In this document: piece after piece, positions 6,725-14,146 of the stretch
How the letters are laid out: each line of letters opens with the position of its first letter
How positions within the stretch are numbered: position 1 is the first letter of the stretch
From: CAADGY01 sp900696665
GTDB taxonomy: Bacteria > Acidobacteriota > Terriglobia > Bryobacterales > Bryobacteraceae
Length of the DNA stretch: 21,281 nucleotides
Reading direction: 5' to 3'
NCBI GenBank assembly: GCA_035063885.1
Contig: JAPSFM010000090.1
Coordinates: 1-21,281, forward strand
Program-made: the position numbers and the translations under genes
Notes under the pieces: model-generated
Database searches by the model: none
Seen by the model: the letters and a program-made list of their open reading frames with translations, nothing else
What the model was told of the DNA's origin: nothing

Positions 6725-7939
6725 GTGAAACGACGTTCCTTTCTGAATTTGCCAGTTCTGGGCTCTGCCGGAGTGCTTGCGTCCGCGCAATTGCCCGCTC
6801 CAAAGCGGATGAAGGTGGCGGCGGTTGTCACCGAATACCGCTGGTATGCTCACGCGGACGTGATCTGTGGCCGGCTGCTAGGCGGCTACTCGGCCAATAA
6901 CATCTGGACGCCGCCGCGAACGCAACTCGTCTCGGTCTACCGGGCGCAAACGCCCGCGAACGATATGGTCCCCGACCTGGCCGCCCGGCACAATTTGCGG
7001 GTGTGTCAGAGCATCCCCGAGGCGCTCACACTCGGCGGAAAGAAGCTCGCTGTGGATGCCGTGCTTTTCATCGCCGAGCAGGGTCAGTATCCGTACAATG
7101 ACGTGGGGCAGCACCTCTATCCCCGCTTCGAAATGTTCAGCCAGATTCTCGATCTGTATGAGGCTTCGGGATCCAGCGTTCCCACGTATTTCGATAAACA
7201 TTTCTCTTACGACTGGATGAAAGCGAAAGCGATCTTTGACCGGTCGCGTAAACTTGGGTTCCCTTTGATGGCTGGTTCGAGCGTGCCGCTGTCGCTGCGC
7301 GCCCCGGATCTGGACATCCCTTTGGGGACACCGATCACAGAGGTAGGCTGCGTTGGTCACGGGCAGTTGGACGCATACGGATTCCACATGCTGGAAGCCA
7401 TGCAGTGCCTGGTGGAACGCCGCAAAGGCGGGGAAACCGGAGTTCGAGAAGTGGAGATGATTGAGGGTAATTCCGTCTGGGCATGGCTTGGCGGCCAAGG
7501 CGCGTGGGCAAAGCCGTTGATCGAGTCCGCATACGCAACCGACCCCAACAGCAACACCATGAGCTTGAAAGAGCGGGCAAAAGATCCCGTGATCTTCCGT
7601 ATCCAGTACATTGACGGACTCAAGGTCGCGGCGCTTATGCTCACACCCAGCCGCATCGGCCGGACCGTTGCGCTCCGCGTGCCCGGACGGCGGGAACCCC
7701 TGCGAACTCTGTTCGGTCCCAAGACAGTCCGGCCTCTGCCTCATTTCGACGGTCTCGTCCGCTCGATTGAAGAGATGTTTGTCACGGGAAAGGAGCAGTA
7801 CCCTCCCGAGCGGACTTTGTTGACTACGGGAATCCTTTCGTACCTGTTCGAATCCCGCCGTGCGAAGGGTCCTGTCGCGGCACCAGGGCTGAATGTGTCA
7901 TATCGCGCCCCTGACAATGTCTGGTATCAGAGGGCCTAA
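6725..7939 (+). CDS. Tat-exported conserved protein of unknown function, Rossmann-like N-terminus
   Basis: The protein has 404 residues from GTG 6725. The N-terminus MKRRSFLNLPVLGSAGVLAS has twin arginines followed by SFL and a short hydrophobic stretch, fitting Tat export. The mature part begins with a KVAAVVTEY strand and a helix containing HADVICGRLLGGY, followed by a VDAVLFIAEQGQYPYNDVGQ segment and YPRFEMFSQIL, an arrangement like the first half of Gfo/Idh/MocA oxidoreductases. I see no clear GxGxxG dinucleotide motif. The tail has GILSYLFESRRAKG. No catalytic residues can be assigned. It lies 33 bases after the secreted hydrolase and may share its transcript. Similar acidobacterial and planctomycete proteins are, to my knowledge, uncharacterised. 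Confidence 0.8.
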   Translation: MKRRSFLNLPVLGSAGVLASAQLPAPKRMKVAAVVTEYRWYAHADVICGRLLGGYSANNIWTPPRTQLVSVYRAQTPANDMVPDLAARHNLRVCQSIPEALTLGGKKLAVDAVLFIAEQGQYPYNDVGQHLYPRFEMFSQILDLYEASGSSVPTYFDKHFSYDWMKAKAIFDRSRKLGFPLMAGSSVPLSLRAPDLDIPLGTPITEVGCVGHGQLDAYGFHMLEAMQCLVERRKGGETGVREVEMIEGNSVWAWLGGQGAWAKPLIESAYATDPNSNTMSLKERAKDPVIFRIQYIDGLKVAALMLTPSRIGRTVALRVPGRREPLRTLFGPKTVRPLPHFDGLVRSIEEMFVTGKEQYPPERTLLTTGILSYLFESRRAKGPVAAPGLNVSYRAPDNVWYQRA

Positions 7940-8073
7940 CGGGGTTTCCGGGAAGTCGCCCAGGCGCGATTGTGAGAAGCGGCAAGGCCCAACAGGCCCC
8001 CTGTGAAGCTGCGGCGTGAGTGGATAACGCACACAATACCTTCTGGCGGCGCACACGGGCGGCAGCGCCTCGC

Positions 8074-8102
8074 TTGACGCAGCGCCGGAGGACTGATATG
8101 AA
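8074..8102 (+). promoter_or_regulatory. Putative sigma70 promoter for the CBS-nitrilase pair
   Basis: A -35 box TTGACG at 8074-8079 and a -10 box TATGAA at 8097-8102 are separated by 17 bases, with an extended -10 TGA directly before the -10. The start point would fall near 8110, giving a leader of about 27 bases that includes AAGGAG (8120-8125) ahead of ATG 8137. It lies in the 197-base spacer 7940-8136, where I see no other clear feature. Confidence 0.5.
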
Positions 8103-8136
8103 GAGTAACGAGTCTGGGTAAGGAGCAATTGGCAGA

Positions 8137-8580
8137 ATGGTGGAAACCGTATGCTCGATCCTGAGGCGCAAAGGCGGCGAGGCCTGGACGATTTCGCCGG
8201 AATCGACCGTCTATGACGCGCTGCTTATGCTGGCCGACCGCGATATTGGCGCTTTGCTCGTTGTTGAATCCGGCCGCCTGGTAGGCATCATTTCCGAACG
8301 CGATTACGCGCGGAAGGTGATTCTGAAAGACAAAAAGTCGAAAGACACAACCGTACACGAGATCATGGCGACGGACCTGGTGACTGTGACGCCGGATCAT
8401 ACCGTCGATGAGTGCATGCGCATCATGACACGCCACCGCATTCGTCATCTGCCTGTCCTCGAAAAGGGCAAGCTGGCAGGGCTGGTATCGATCGGAGACC
8501 TGGTAAACTCGATCATCTCAGCTCAGGCTGAGACCATCAATCAACTCAGCAACTACATCAAAGGAAAATACCCGGCTTGA
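8137..8580 (+). CDS. CBS-domain pair protein
   Basis: The protein has 147 residues and is made almost wholly of two tandem CBS motifs. The first is about residues 10-68 (WTISPESTVYDALLMLADRD, VGIISERDYARKV) and the second about 75-135 (IMATDLVTVTPDHTVDECM, RIRHLPVLEKGKLAGLVSI GDL split across the turn). Such stand-alone pairs bind adenosine nucleotides (AMP, ATP or NAD(H) in known cases) and act as energy sensors for partner proteins; they have no catalysis of their own. The end QLSNYIKGKYPA is common in this small group. AAGGAG lies 11 bases before the ATG. The nitrilase-family gene starts 16 bases after the stop, so both are probably one transcript, but a functional link is only inferred. 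Confidence 0.9.
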   Translation: MVETVCSILRRKGGEAWTISPESTVYDALLMLADRDIGALLVVESGRLVGIISERDYARKVILKDKKSKDTTVHEIMATDLVTVTPDHTVDECMRIMTRHRIRHLPVLEKGKLAGLVSIGDLVNSIISAQAETINQLSNYIKGKYPA

Positions 8581-8596
8581 GCGGAGTGGAATATCG

Positions 8597-9559
8597 ATGA
8601 AAGAGATACGGGTAGGCGCCGGTCAGTTTGAAGTGCGCGACGCCGACAAAGCCTATAACCTGGAAAAAATCGCGGAACTATCCGGAAAGGCGGCCGAAGA
8701 GGGAGCGCAACTCGTCTCCTTCAACGAATGCTCGATTTCCGGCTATACGTTTCTCGAGAAGTTGTCCCGCGAGGAACTGTTTGCACTGGCAGAGTGCGTC
8801 CCCGGCGGACCCTCCACAGAAAAGCTGGTCGAGATTGCACGCTCGCTCGGCGTTGCGCTGGCCGCTGGTCTGGTGGAACGCGAAGACGACCGGATATACA
8901 ACTGCTATGTCGTCGTCGACGAAAACGGGTTCGTGGCAAAGCACCGCAAGATCCATGCCTTTATCAGCCAATACCTGACGTGCGGAGACCGCTACACGGT
9001 CTTCGACCTGCTGGGCTGCCGGTTCGGCATTCTCATCTGCTACGACAACAACCTGCCGGAGAACGCACGGCTGACGGCCATGATGGGCGCGGAGATTATC
9101 CTGATGCCGCACGTCACCGGATGTCTGCCTTCGCCAATGCCGGGACGAGGCACCGTCGACCCCGAACTCTGGCACAACCGCGAACGCGATCCGGTGCGGC
9201 TGCGGCAGGAGTTCGACGGGCCGAAAGGGCGCGGCTGGATCATGCGGTGGCTGCCCACGCGTGCATGGGAAAACGGCGTCTTTGCGGTCTATTCGAATCC
9301 GATCGGCGTGGAAGGCGGCACCATAAAGCCGGGCGGCTCCATGATTTTGGATCCGTTCGGTGAAGTTCTCGCCGAATGCCGCACGTTGGGCGACGACGTC
9401 GTGGTGGCAACCCTGGATCCCCAAAAACGGGAGCTTGCTTCGGGGCCATCCTACATCCGGGCGCGGCGGCCCGAGTTATATGGACTGATGACGGAGCCGA
9501 ATCCGCATGTCGGGCCCGACGGGCGGCCCGAAGTCTGGTGGCAGAAACACCGCAAATAG
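8597..9559 (+). CDS. Nitrilase-superfamily carbon-nitrogen hydrolase
   Basis: The protein has 320 residues from ATG 8597, with GGAG about 10 bases before the start. The Glu-Lys-Cys triad of the superfamily is in place: Glu44 in SFNECSISGY, Lys118 in KHRKIHAF and Cys148 in GILICYDNNLPEN. Members hydrolyse or transfer amide or nitrile C-N bonds on small molecules in the cytoplasm, usually as oligomers. Compared with short omega-amidases it carries extra sequence after the HVTGC strand (about 171-215, rich in Pro, Arg and charged residues, with RGTVDPELWHNRERDPVRL) before the conserved WLPTRAWENGVFAVYSNPIG. The C-terminal tail after about 295 is also an extension. Probably amidohydrolase rather than a true nitrilase; substrate unknown. 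Its stop lies 16 bases from that of the convergent cysteine-cluster gene. Confidence 0.88.
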   Translation: MKEIRVGAGQFEVRDADKAYNLEKIAELSGKAAEEGAQLVSFNECSISGYTFLEKLSREELFALAECVPGGPSTEKLVEIARSLGVALAAGLVEREDDRIYNCYVVVDENGFVAKHRKIHAFISQYLTCGDRYTVFDLLGCRFGILICYDNNLPENARLTAMMGAEIILMPHVTGCLPSPMPGRGTVDPELWHNRERDPVRLRQEFDGPKGRGWIMRWLPTRAWENGVFAVYSNPIGVEGGTIKPGGSMILDPFGEVLAECRTLGDDVVVATLDPQKRELASGPSYIRARRPELYGLMTEPNPHVGPDGRPEVWWQKHRK

Positions 9560-9575
9560 CCACCCTCTCGCCTGG

Positions 9576-10301
9576 TCATTCCGCCACTTTCCGGACAAAA
9601 TTGCGGAACATCTCGGGTGCGGGCAACTCCGGCTGTGTATCCGCCGCATGTGCAGCCGCCCATTCGAGCGCGAATACAAGAGGCAGAAATCGCGGCCGGT
9701 CCCCTCCTTTGCCGTCGCCGAAGCGGTAGAGGATAAGCGAAGGTTTGGCGTAGAGCGGAACGGTGTCGATGGTCTCCGGATGGGGGTCCGCGCAGTTGGC
9801 TGCGGGCGACGTCACCAGGTATTCACGGCATGCCATCGGCCGGTGCTCGTAAATCCCGCACGATTCCTCCTCCAGGAATGGGCAGGCGATCCCCAGGCGG
9901 AAATAGTCCATGCCGATTTCTCTGCGCGCGTCTTGCCCCTGATCTTCGAAATCGGCCAGCCGTTCACGCATGCCTGTTTCCCGCAATCGTTCCACCGCCA
10001 CCCGGAACCGTTCGCGGATGATAGCGCGCCGTTCCGGAGGAAGGCTGTCGAGATGCGCGGCCAGGTAAAGAGCCTCCGGCCGGCTGATGGGAACCAGTTG
10101 ACGGCAGCACGCTCCGCACCCGGCACGGCAGGAAATGTGTTTCCCTTCCTCCTCCACGTCGGCTGCGCTGGCATCGACGATCGCGCTGGCGAAGGGCAGC
10201 AGCACCGGGAGCAGGTCGAGGGTGCTGACGGGTATGTCGGGGAGGTTCACACCCGCGTCCATGGTGCGCTGGCCCATTCTGAGCTGGAATGAGACTTCCA
10301 T
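9576..10301 (-). CDS. YkgJ-family cysteine-cluster protein
   Basis: The protein has 241 residues. Eight cysteines are spaced as in the CxCxCC (YkgJ/UPF0153) family: Cys58, Cys62, Cys65 and Cys66 in SCRAGCGACCRQLVPIS, then Cys140, Cys148, Cys158 and Cys170 in CPFL, SCGIY, RPMACREY and NCADP. The set probably binds zinc or an iron-sulfur cluster; the precise role of this family is not established. The N-terminal 50 residues and the C-terminal helices (after about 180) are outside the cluster. The ATG at 10301 follows the aminotransferase stop with no gap (TGAATG), so the gene is the last of a four-gene coupled set starting with the thiolase. No transmembrane segment or signal peptide is apparent. 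Confidence 0.85.
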   Translation of the reverse strand: MEVSFQLRMGQRTMDAGVNLPDIPVSTLDLLPVLLPFASAIVDASAADVEEEGKHISCRAGCGACCRQLVPISRPEALYLAAHLDSLPPERRAIIRERFRVAVERLRETGMRERLADFEDQGQDARREIGMDYFRLGIACPFLEEESCGIYEHRPMACREYLVTSPAANCADPHPETIDTVPLYAKPSLILYRFGDGKGGDRPRFLPLVFALEWAAAHAADTQPELPAPEMFRNFVRKVAE

Positions 10302-11465
10302 TCAGCGATTATTCAGGAATTTGCGGATACGGTCCACAGCTTCCATCAAATTCTCGAGCGAATTCGCGTAACTGAATCGCAGATAACCCTCGCCGTACTC
10401 ACCGAAAGAGGTGCCGCTCAAGGCCGCCACGCCGGTTTCGGCCAGCAGACTATCGGCGAGTTCGCGGGAACGCATTCCCGTGCCTTCGATGTTCGGAAAG
10501 GCATAGAAAGCGCCCTTTGGAATGGCGCACCGGAAGCCAGGCAGTGAATTGAGCCCCTGGCAAAAAGCATCGCGGCGGCGGCGGAACTCCGCCACCATTT
10601 TTTCGGATTCGTCCTGCGGTCCGTTCAGTGCCGCGAGCCCCGCGCGCTGCGTAAAGCTGGCGGTGCAGGAATTCGAATTGACCATCAGCTTGTTCACCGC
10701 TTCCACCAGCCAGGGTGGCATCACACCGTACCCCATGCGCCAACCTGTCATGGCATAGATCTTGGAGAAACCATCGAGCAGGATCGTCTTTTCCAGCATG
10801 CCCGGAAAACGGGTGATCGATACGGGCGGCTCATCGTAGTAGATCCGGGAATAGATCTCGTCGGAGAGCACCATGACGTCGCGGTCGCGCAACATCTCCG
10901 CGATGGCCTCAAGATCGCGCGCCGGAATCACTCCGCCGGTCGGGTTCTGTGGGGAATTCAGAATGACGAGCCGGGTCTTGCGGCTCAGACGCTGCCGGAA
11001 CAGATCCAGATCGAAAGAGAAACCCAGTGATTCCACTAGCGGCATGGGCACGGGCACCGCATCAAGAAACCGGATCATCGACTCGTAAATGGGAAATCCC
11101 GGGTTGGGGTAAATCACCTCATCGCCTGGCTCGAGCAGGGCAAGCATCGGAAAAAACAGGATGGGTTTACCTCCCGGCACAACGCAGATATGGGAGGGGT
11201 CCACGGGAATTCCGCGGCTGCGACAGATCGAAGACGCGATCGCTTCACGCAGTTCGGGATAGCCCTGCGTGGGTCCGTAGTGTGTCCAGCCTTCATCCAG
11301 GGCCTTTTTCGCAGCCTCGCGGATGTGCCGCGGAGTTTCGAAATCGGGCTCTCCAATTTCCAGGTGGATAATGCTGCGGCCTTGAGCTTCGAGCGCACGC
11401 GCGCGCACCAATACCTCAAACGCCGTCTCCGTGCCAAGGCGGGACATACGTTCTGCCAGTCTCAT
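10302..11465 (-). CDS. Class I/II PLP-dependent aminotransferase
   Basis: The protein has 387 residues, as expected for the aspartate-aminotransferase-like subgroup I. Visible residues are the N-terminal GEPDFETP (38-45), the YGPTQGYPELREAIA substrate-side segment (63-77), the PLP contacts Asn174 in NSPQNPTGG, Asp202 and Tyr205 in LSDEIYSRI, the Schiff-base Lys235 in DGFSKIYAMTGWRMGY, and the carboxylate-binding Arg in YLRFSYANS near the end. It moves an amino group between an amino acid and a 2-oxo acid in the cytoplasm; the amino acid cannot be decided from sequence. The ATG overlaps the stop of the OB-fold gene (ATGA), and the stop is directly followed by the cysteine-cluster gene, so it belongs to the thiolase operon. 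Confidence 0.92.
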   Translation of the reverse strand: MRLAERMSRLGTETAFEVLVRARALEAQGRSIIHLEIGEPDFETPRHIREAAKKALDEGWTHYGPTQGYPELREAIASSICRSRGIPVDPSHICVVPGGKPILFFPMLALLEPGDEVIYPNPGFPIYESMIRFLDAVPVPMPLVESLGFSFDLDLFRQRLSRKTRLVILNSPQNPTGGVIPARDLEAIAEMLRDRDVMVLSDEIYSRIYYDEPPVSITRFPGMLEKTILLDGFSKIYAMTGWRMGYGVMPPWLVEAVNKLMVNSNSCTASFTQRAGLAALNGPQDESEKMVAEFRRRRDAFCQGLNSLPGFRCAIPKGAFYAFPNIEGTGMRSRELADSLLAETGVAALSGTSFGEYGEGYLRFSYANSLENLMEAVDRIRKFLNNR

Positions 11466-11689
11466 GAGCTTTTCCTGAAAAATGGTACCTCGTTACGGAA
11501 CCCGGAAAAAGAAACGCGGTCGCCGATGGACACGCGATCACCTTCGATGCGGCCCGTGACGCGCGAGCCGGAATCGAGTTCGACAATCGCGATTTGATAC
11601 GGCGCTTCCTTGACCAGGGGTTCCGGTGGGGAGTGCACTACCGTCTCCGTGTAGATTGTGCCTGCCGTGAGAGGAGGACGATCGCTCAT
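11462..11689 (-). CDS. Stand-alone DUF35 OB-fold protein, zinc ribbon absent
   Basis: This is a 75-residue protein. The sequence GTIYTETVVHSPPEP followed by YQIAIVELDSGSRVTGRI and GDRVSFSGF matches the OB-fold half of DUF35 acyl-CoA-associated proteins, where it forms a small beta barrel that packs on a thiolase. Usual members are about 130 residues and begin with a rubredoxin-like CxxC...CxxC zinc ribbon. Here there is no cysteine at all, and the only upstream in-frame sequence is the thiolase gene read in another frame. The start is ATG 11689, overlapping the thiolase stop (ATGA); its own stop overlaps the aminotransferase start (ATGA). The likely role is to bind the neighbouring thiolase and help its acyl-CoA handling, by analogy with archaeal thiolase-DUF35 complexes; this is inferred. 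Confidence 0.82.
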   Translation of the reverse strand: MSDRPPLTAGTIYTETVVHSPPEPLVKEAPYQIAIVELDSGSRVTGRIEGDRVSIGDRVSFSGFRNEVPFFRKSS

Positions 11690-12843
11690 ACGCTCAAAAT
11701 GGTGACAACACTGGTGGCTCCGGACCCGCCGAGATTTTGCGCCAGGCCGATCGAATGCCGTTCCACCTGGTTTTCCCCCGCCTCTCCGCGAATTTGCAGG
11801 ACCAGGTCGCAAAGCTGTCCGGTGCCGGTCGCGCCTACCGGATGCCCTTTGCTCTTCAACCCTCCGCTGGCGTTGACCGGCCGCGGCCCGTTGAGCGCGG
11901 TATAGCCGTCCTGAGTATAAGGGCCGCCTTCACCTTTGGCAACAAATCCAAGATCCTCCAGCGCGACGATCTCCGCGATGGTGAAGCAGTCATGGACTTC
12001 GGCGAACTCGATGTCGCGCGCCGTGATGCCCGCCATGCGGTAAGCCTTTTCCGCGGCCTTTTGGGTTGCACGGAAGCGCGTGATGTCGTCTTTCAAATCC
12101 AGCGCGACGAAATCCGACGCCTGGGCGATTCCGCGAACGCGAACCGGCCGCGCGGTGAATTCACCGGCGCGTTCGAGCGGCGCCACCACTACGGCGGCAG
12201 CGCCATCGCTCACCAGGGAACAGTCGTACAGGTTTAACGGTTCGGCAACCAGCCGGCCGGCCATGGCCTGTTCCAGCGTAACCGGTTTTCGCATGTGTGC
12301 GTACGGATTGCGCGCTCCGTTGGCGTGGTTCTTCACCGCCACCAGCGACATCTGCTCGCGTGTGGTCCCATACTGATACATGTGCCGGCGGGCGATCATT
12401 GCGAACAGCGCCGGGAAAGTGGCGCCGGCCTTAACCTCTCCTTCCAGATCTCCGGCGGAGGCCAGAATCTCTGTAACCCGGGGAGTGGGCTGCGAGGTCA
12501 TTTTCTCGACGCCTATGACCAATACCAAGTCATACAATCCCGCTCCAACCGTGGAGACGGCTTGAAAAAAGGCAGCACCGCTCGAAGCGCAGGCGGCCTC
12601 GCAGCGCACTGCCGGAATTCCGGTGAGCCCGAGAGAGGCCGCGATATACGGGGCGAGATGGCTTTGGCCAACAAAGGAAGGGCCGGCGAAGTTCCCCAGA
12701 TAGAACGCTTCGACCTCGGAAGGCTTGACGTTAGCATCCGTCAAGGCCTTGGAGCCGGCTTCCGTGGCCAGGGACCGCAGGTCACGATCGGGAAAGGCTC
12801 CAAACGGTGTTTTGCCGATGCCGATAATCGCAACATCCCGCAT
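11686..12843 (-). CDS. Thiolase (SCP-x/acetyl-CoA acetyltransferase-like)
   Basis: The protein has 385 residues with the full thiolase fold. The acyl-accepting Cys85 sits in RCEAACASSGAA, His284 in AEVHDCFTIAE, and His334 in GGLKSKGHPVGATGTGQ. The HDCFT motif and the lack of a second C-terminal Cys in the usual CGGGG position place it with the SCP-x/archaeal-type thiolases, which typically pair with a DUF35 protein, as here. Enzymes of this group cleave or condense 3-oxoacyl-CoA compounds in the cytoplasm; chain or ring specificity cannot be read. It is the first gene of the four-gene minus-strand set and diverges from the sigma factor gene with 71 bases between the starts. No clear ribosome site precedes ATG 12843. 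Confidence 0.9.
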   Translation of the reverse strand: MRDVAIIGIGKTPFGAFPDRDLRSLATEAGSKALTDANVKPSEVEAFYLGNFAGPSFVGQSHLAPYIAASLGLTGIPAVRCEAACASSGAAFFQAVSTVGAGLYDLVLVIGVEKMTSQPTPRVTEILASAGDLEGEVKAGATFPALFAMIARRHMYQYGTTREQMSLVAVKNHANGARNPYAHMRKPVTLEQAMAGRLVAEPLNLYDCSLVSDGAAAVVVAPLERAGEFTARPVRVRGIAQASDFVALDLKDDITRFRATQKAAEKAYRMAGITARDIEFAEVHDCFTIAEIVALEDLGFVAKGEGGPYTQDGYTALNGPRPVNASGGLKSKGHPVGATGTGQLCDLVLQIRGEAGENQVERHSIGLAQNLGGSGATSVVTILSV

Positions 12844-12914
12844 AATACAATTAGGATAGCGCCGACAATCCCTGCACGTTTTCCGAATTCGCTCGTCATC
12901 CTTTTTGTAGGCGC

Positions 12915-13577
12915 ATGGTCAGGCTTTTAGATACTTCCGCGACGGAGCATTCCCAACCCGGCCCGCACGCGCCGGTCCGGGGAGCCTGCGGCCCGGCAGG
13001 GGCCATGGAAGGATTGAACCGAATGATGAGAGAGGCCGCGCGCCCCCCCCTCGAAAGGTCCCTCAACAAATCCCAGCAACGGCGGGACCAGTTCGTTCAA
13101 GAGCACATGCGAAGGATTTTCCTGCAAATTTATCGCATGGTTGGCAATATCGATGACGCACAGGACTTGACACAGGAAGCTTTCATCAAGGCCCTGCAGC
13201 GCGAAGATCAGCTCAAAGATCTGGACAAGGCGGCGCATTGGCTGTCGCGCATCGCCAGTAATACGGCCATCGACTTTCTGCGCCGCCACGGCAAGATCCC
13301 TTTCTGTGATCTGGACGATGTACCCGAACCCCGGTCGTCTCCGCCGTATGAAAACCCGGAGGAGATCCTGCTTCGCTCCGAGCAACGGGCTTATCTCGAT
13401 CATGGCCTGCGCCTGCTGAGCGGCCGGGAGCGGGCAGCGTTACTGCTGCGCGATGTAGAGGGGCTCCCGGCCGAAGAAGTGGCCCGGCAACTGAATTGTT
13501 CCAAGGCGACGGTACGCTCTCATATCGCGAACGCACGTATCAAGTTCCGGCGTTACATCGAGAGGAGAAAGCCATGA
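12915..13577 (+). CDS. ECF-type RNA polymerase sigma factor
   Basis: The protein has up to 220 residues. Region 2 is about residues 60-125 (QEHMRRIFLQIYRMVGNIDDAQDLTQEAFIKAL in parts, then AAHWLSRIASNTAIDFLRRH). A linker with DLDDVPEPR follows, and region 4 is about 166-215, with LSGRERAALLLRDVEG and the helix-turn-helix PAEEVARQLNCSKATVRSHI. No sigma 1 or 3 domain is present, which is the ECF plan. The start is uncertain: ATG 12915 opens the frame but its first 36 residues are Pro/Gly-rich and not sigma-like, whereas ATG 13023 has GGAAGG 10 bases upstream and would give 184 residues, a normal ECF length. The stop overlaps the anti-sigma start (ATGA). It directs polymerase to a small regulon, probably including its own operon. 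Confidence 0.9.
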   Translation: MVRLLDTSATEHSQPGPHAPVRGACGPAGAMEGLNRMMREAARPPLERSLNKSQQRRDQFVQEHMRRIFLQIYRMVGNIDDAQDLTQEAFIKALQREDQLKDLDKAAHWLSRIASNTAIDFLRRHGKIPFCDLDDVPEPRSSPPYENPEEILLRSEQRAYLDHGLRLLSGRERAALLLRDVEGLPAEEVARQLNCSKATVRSHIANARIKFRRYIERRKP

Positions 13578-14146
13578 CGCACCCTGCACTGGCCGAGTTG
13601 GCGCTTTTCGCGGGAAGCGACCACGGTATCTTTTCGGGCTGGAGGATCCGCCTGCACCTGAACCGGTGCGAACGCTGCCGGCAAGAGGTGAGAGCATTTC
13701 GCGAAGCTCAGGAAAAGGCGGTTGATCTGGCAGAAGCATTCCCGGAGGGACTGAACTGGCAGCGGCTGGCCGGTGAAATGACAGCCAACATCCGGGTGGG
13801 CCTCGCGGCCGCCGAGTGCGTGCCGGTGCGGCCGGCCCCCGAACGGAGACTCGGCTGGCGCCCCGTAACCGCTCTGGCTTCGGCAACCATGCTGGTGGCC
13901 ATCGGTTGGTGGCTAACCATGCCGCGGCCGAACGTGGGCACAGCCGGCGTTGAAGTGAAGCCCGTGCCGGAGGCGGTCGTGAACGCATCCAGCGGTGGGA
14001 TCGAACTGAACAGAAACGGCCGCACGCTGACGTTGTTGAACAGCGGAGAGGCTGTTTTTCTGGTAAATGCGCAGGGAACGGCCCGGTCCCGTTATGTCGA
14101 CTCGGAAACCGGTCAGGTGACGATTAACCATGTCTACACGGAATAG
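13574..14146 (+). CDS. Anti-sigma factor, zinc-finger type, single-pass membrane protein
   Basis: The protein has 190 residues from ATG 13574; the frame is open further up, but only inside the sigma gene. The cytoplasmic N-terminus carries HLNRCERC (His28, Cys32, Cys35), the HxxxCxxC signature of zinc-binding anti-sigma domains. One hydrophobic helix spans about residues 97-116 (PVTALASATMLVAIGWW). The outside part (about 120-190) is predicted beta-rich with GIELNRNGRTLTLL and GTARSRYVDSETGQVTI. It should hold the upstream sigma factor at the membrane until a signal releases it. Gene overlap on both sides (4 bases with sigma, 17 with the next gene) indicates one transcript. The partner pairing is inferred from position, which is how such pairs are usually recognised. 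Confidence 0.85.
   Translation: MTHPALAELALFAGSDHGIFSGWRIRLHLNRCERCRQEVRAFREAQEKAVDLAEAFPEGLNWQRLAGEMTANIRVGLAAAECVPVRPAPERRLGWRPVTALASATMLVAIGWWLTMPRPNVGTAGVEVKPVPEAVVNASSGGIELNRNGRTLTLLNSGEAVFLVNAQGTARSRYVDSETGQVTINHVYTE

Noticed and set aside
8014..8030. Site resembling the lac operator core (GTGAGTGGATAAC)
   Set aside because: Twelve of 13 bases match, but only 5 of 8 dyad pairs are symmetric, no LacI-type gene is near, and the match was spotted after the fact.
11690..11812. Longer start for the OB-fold gene, adding a CC pair that could suggest a zinc site
   Set aside because: Those codons are the thiolase 3' end read in another frame; they lack a CxxC pattern, and the ATGA start at 11689 is clearly better.
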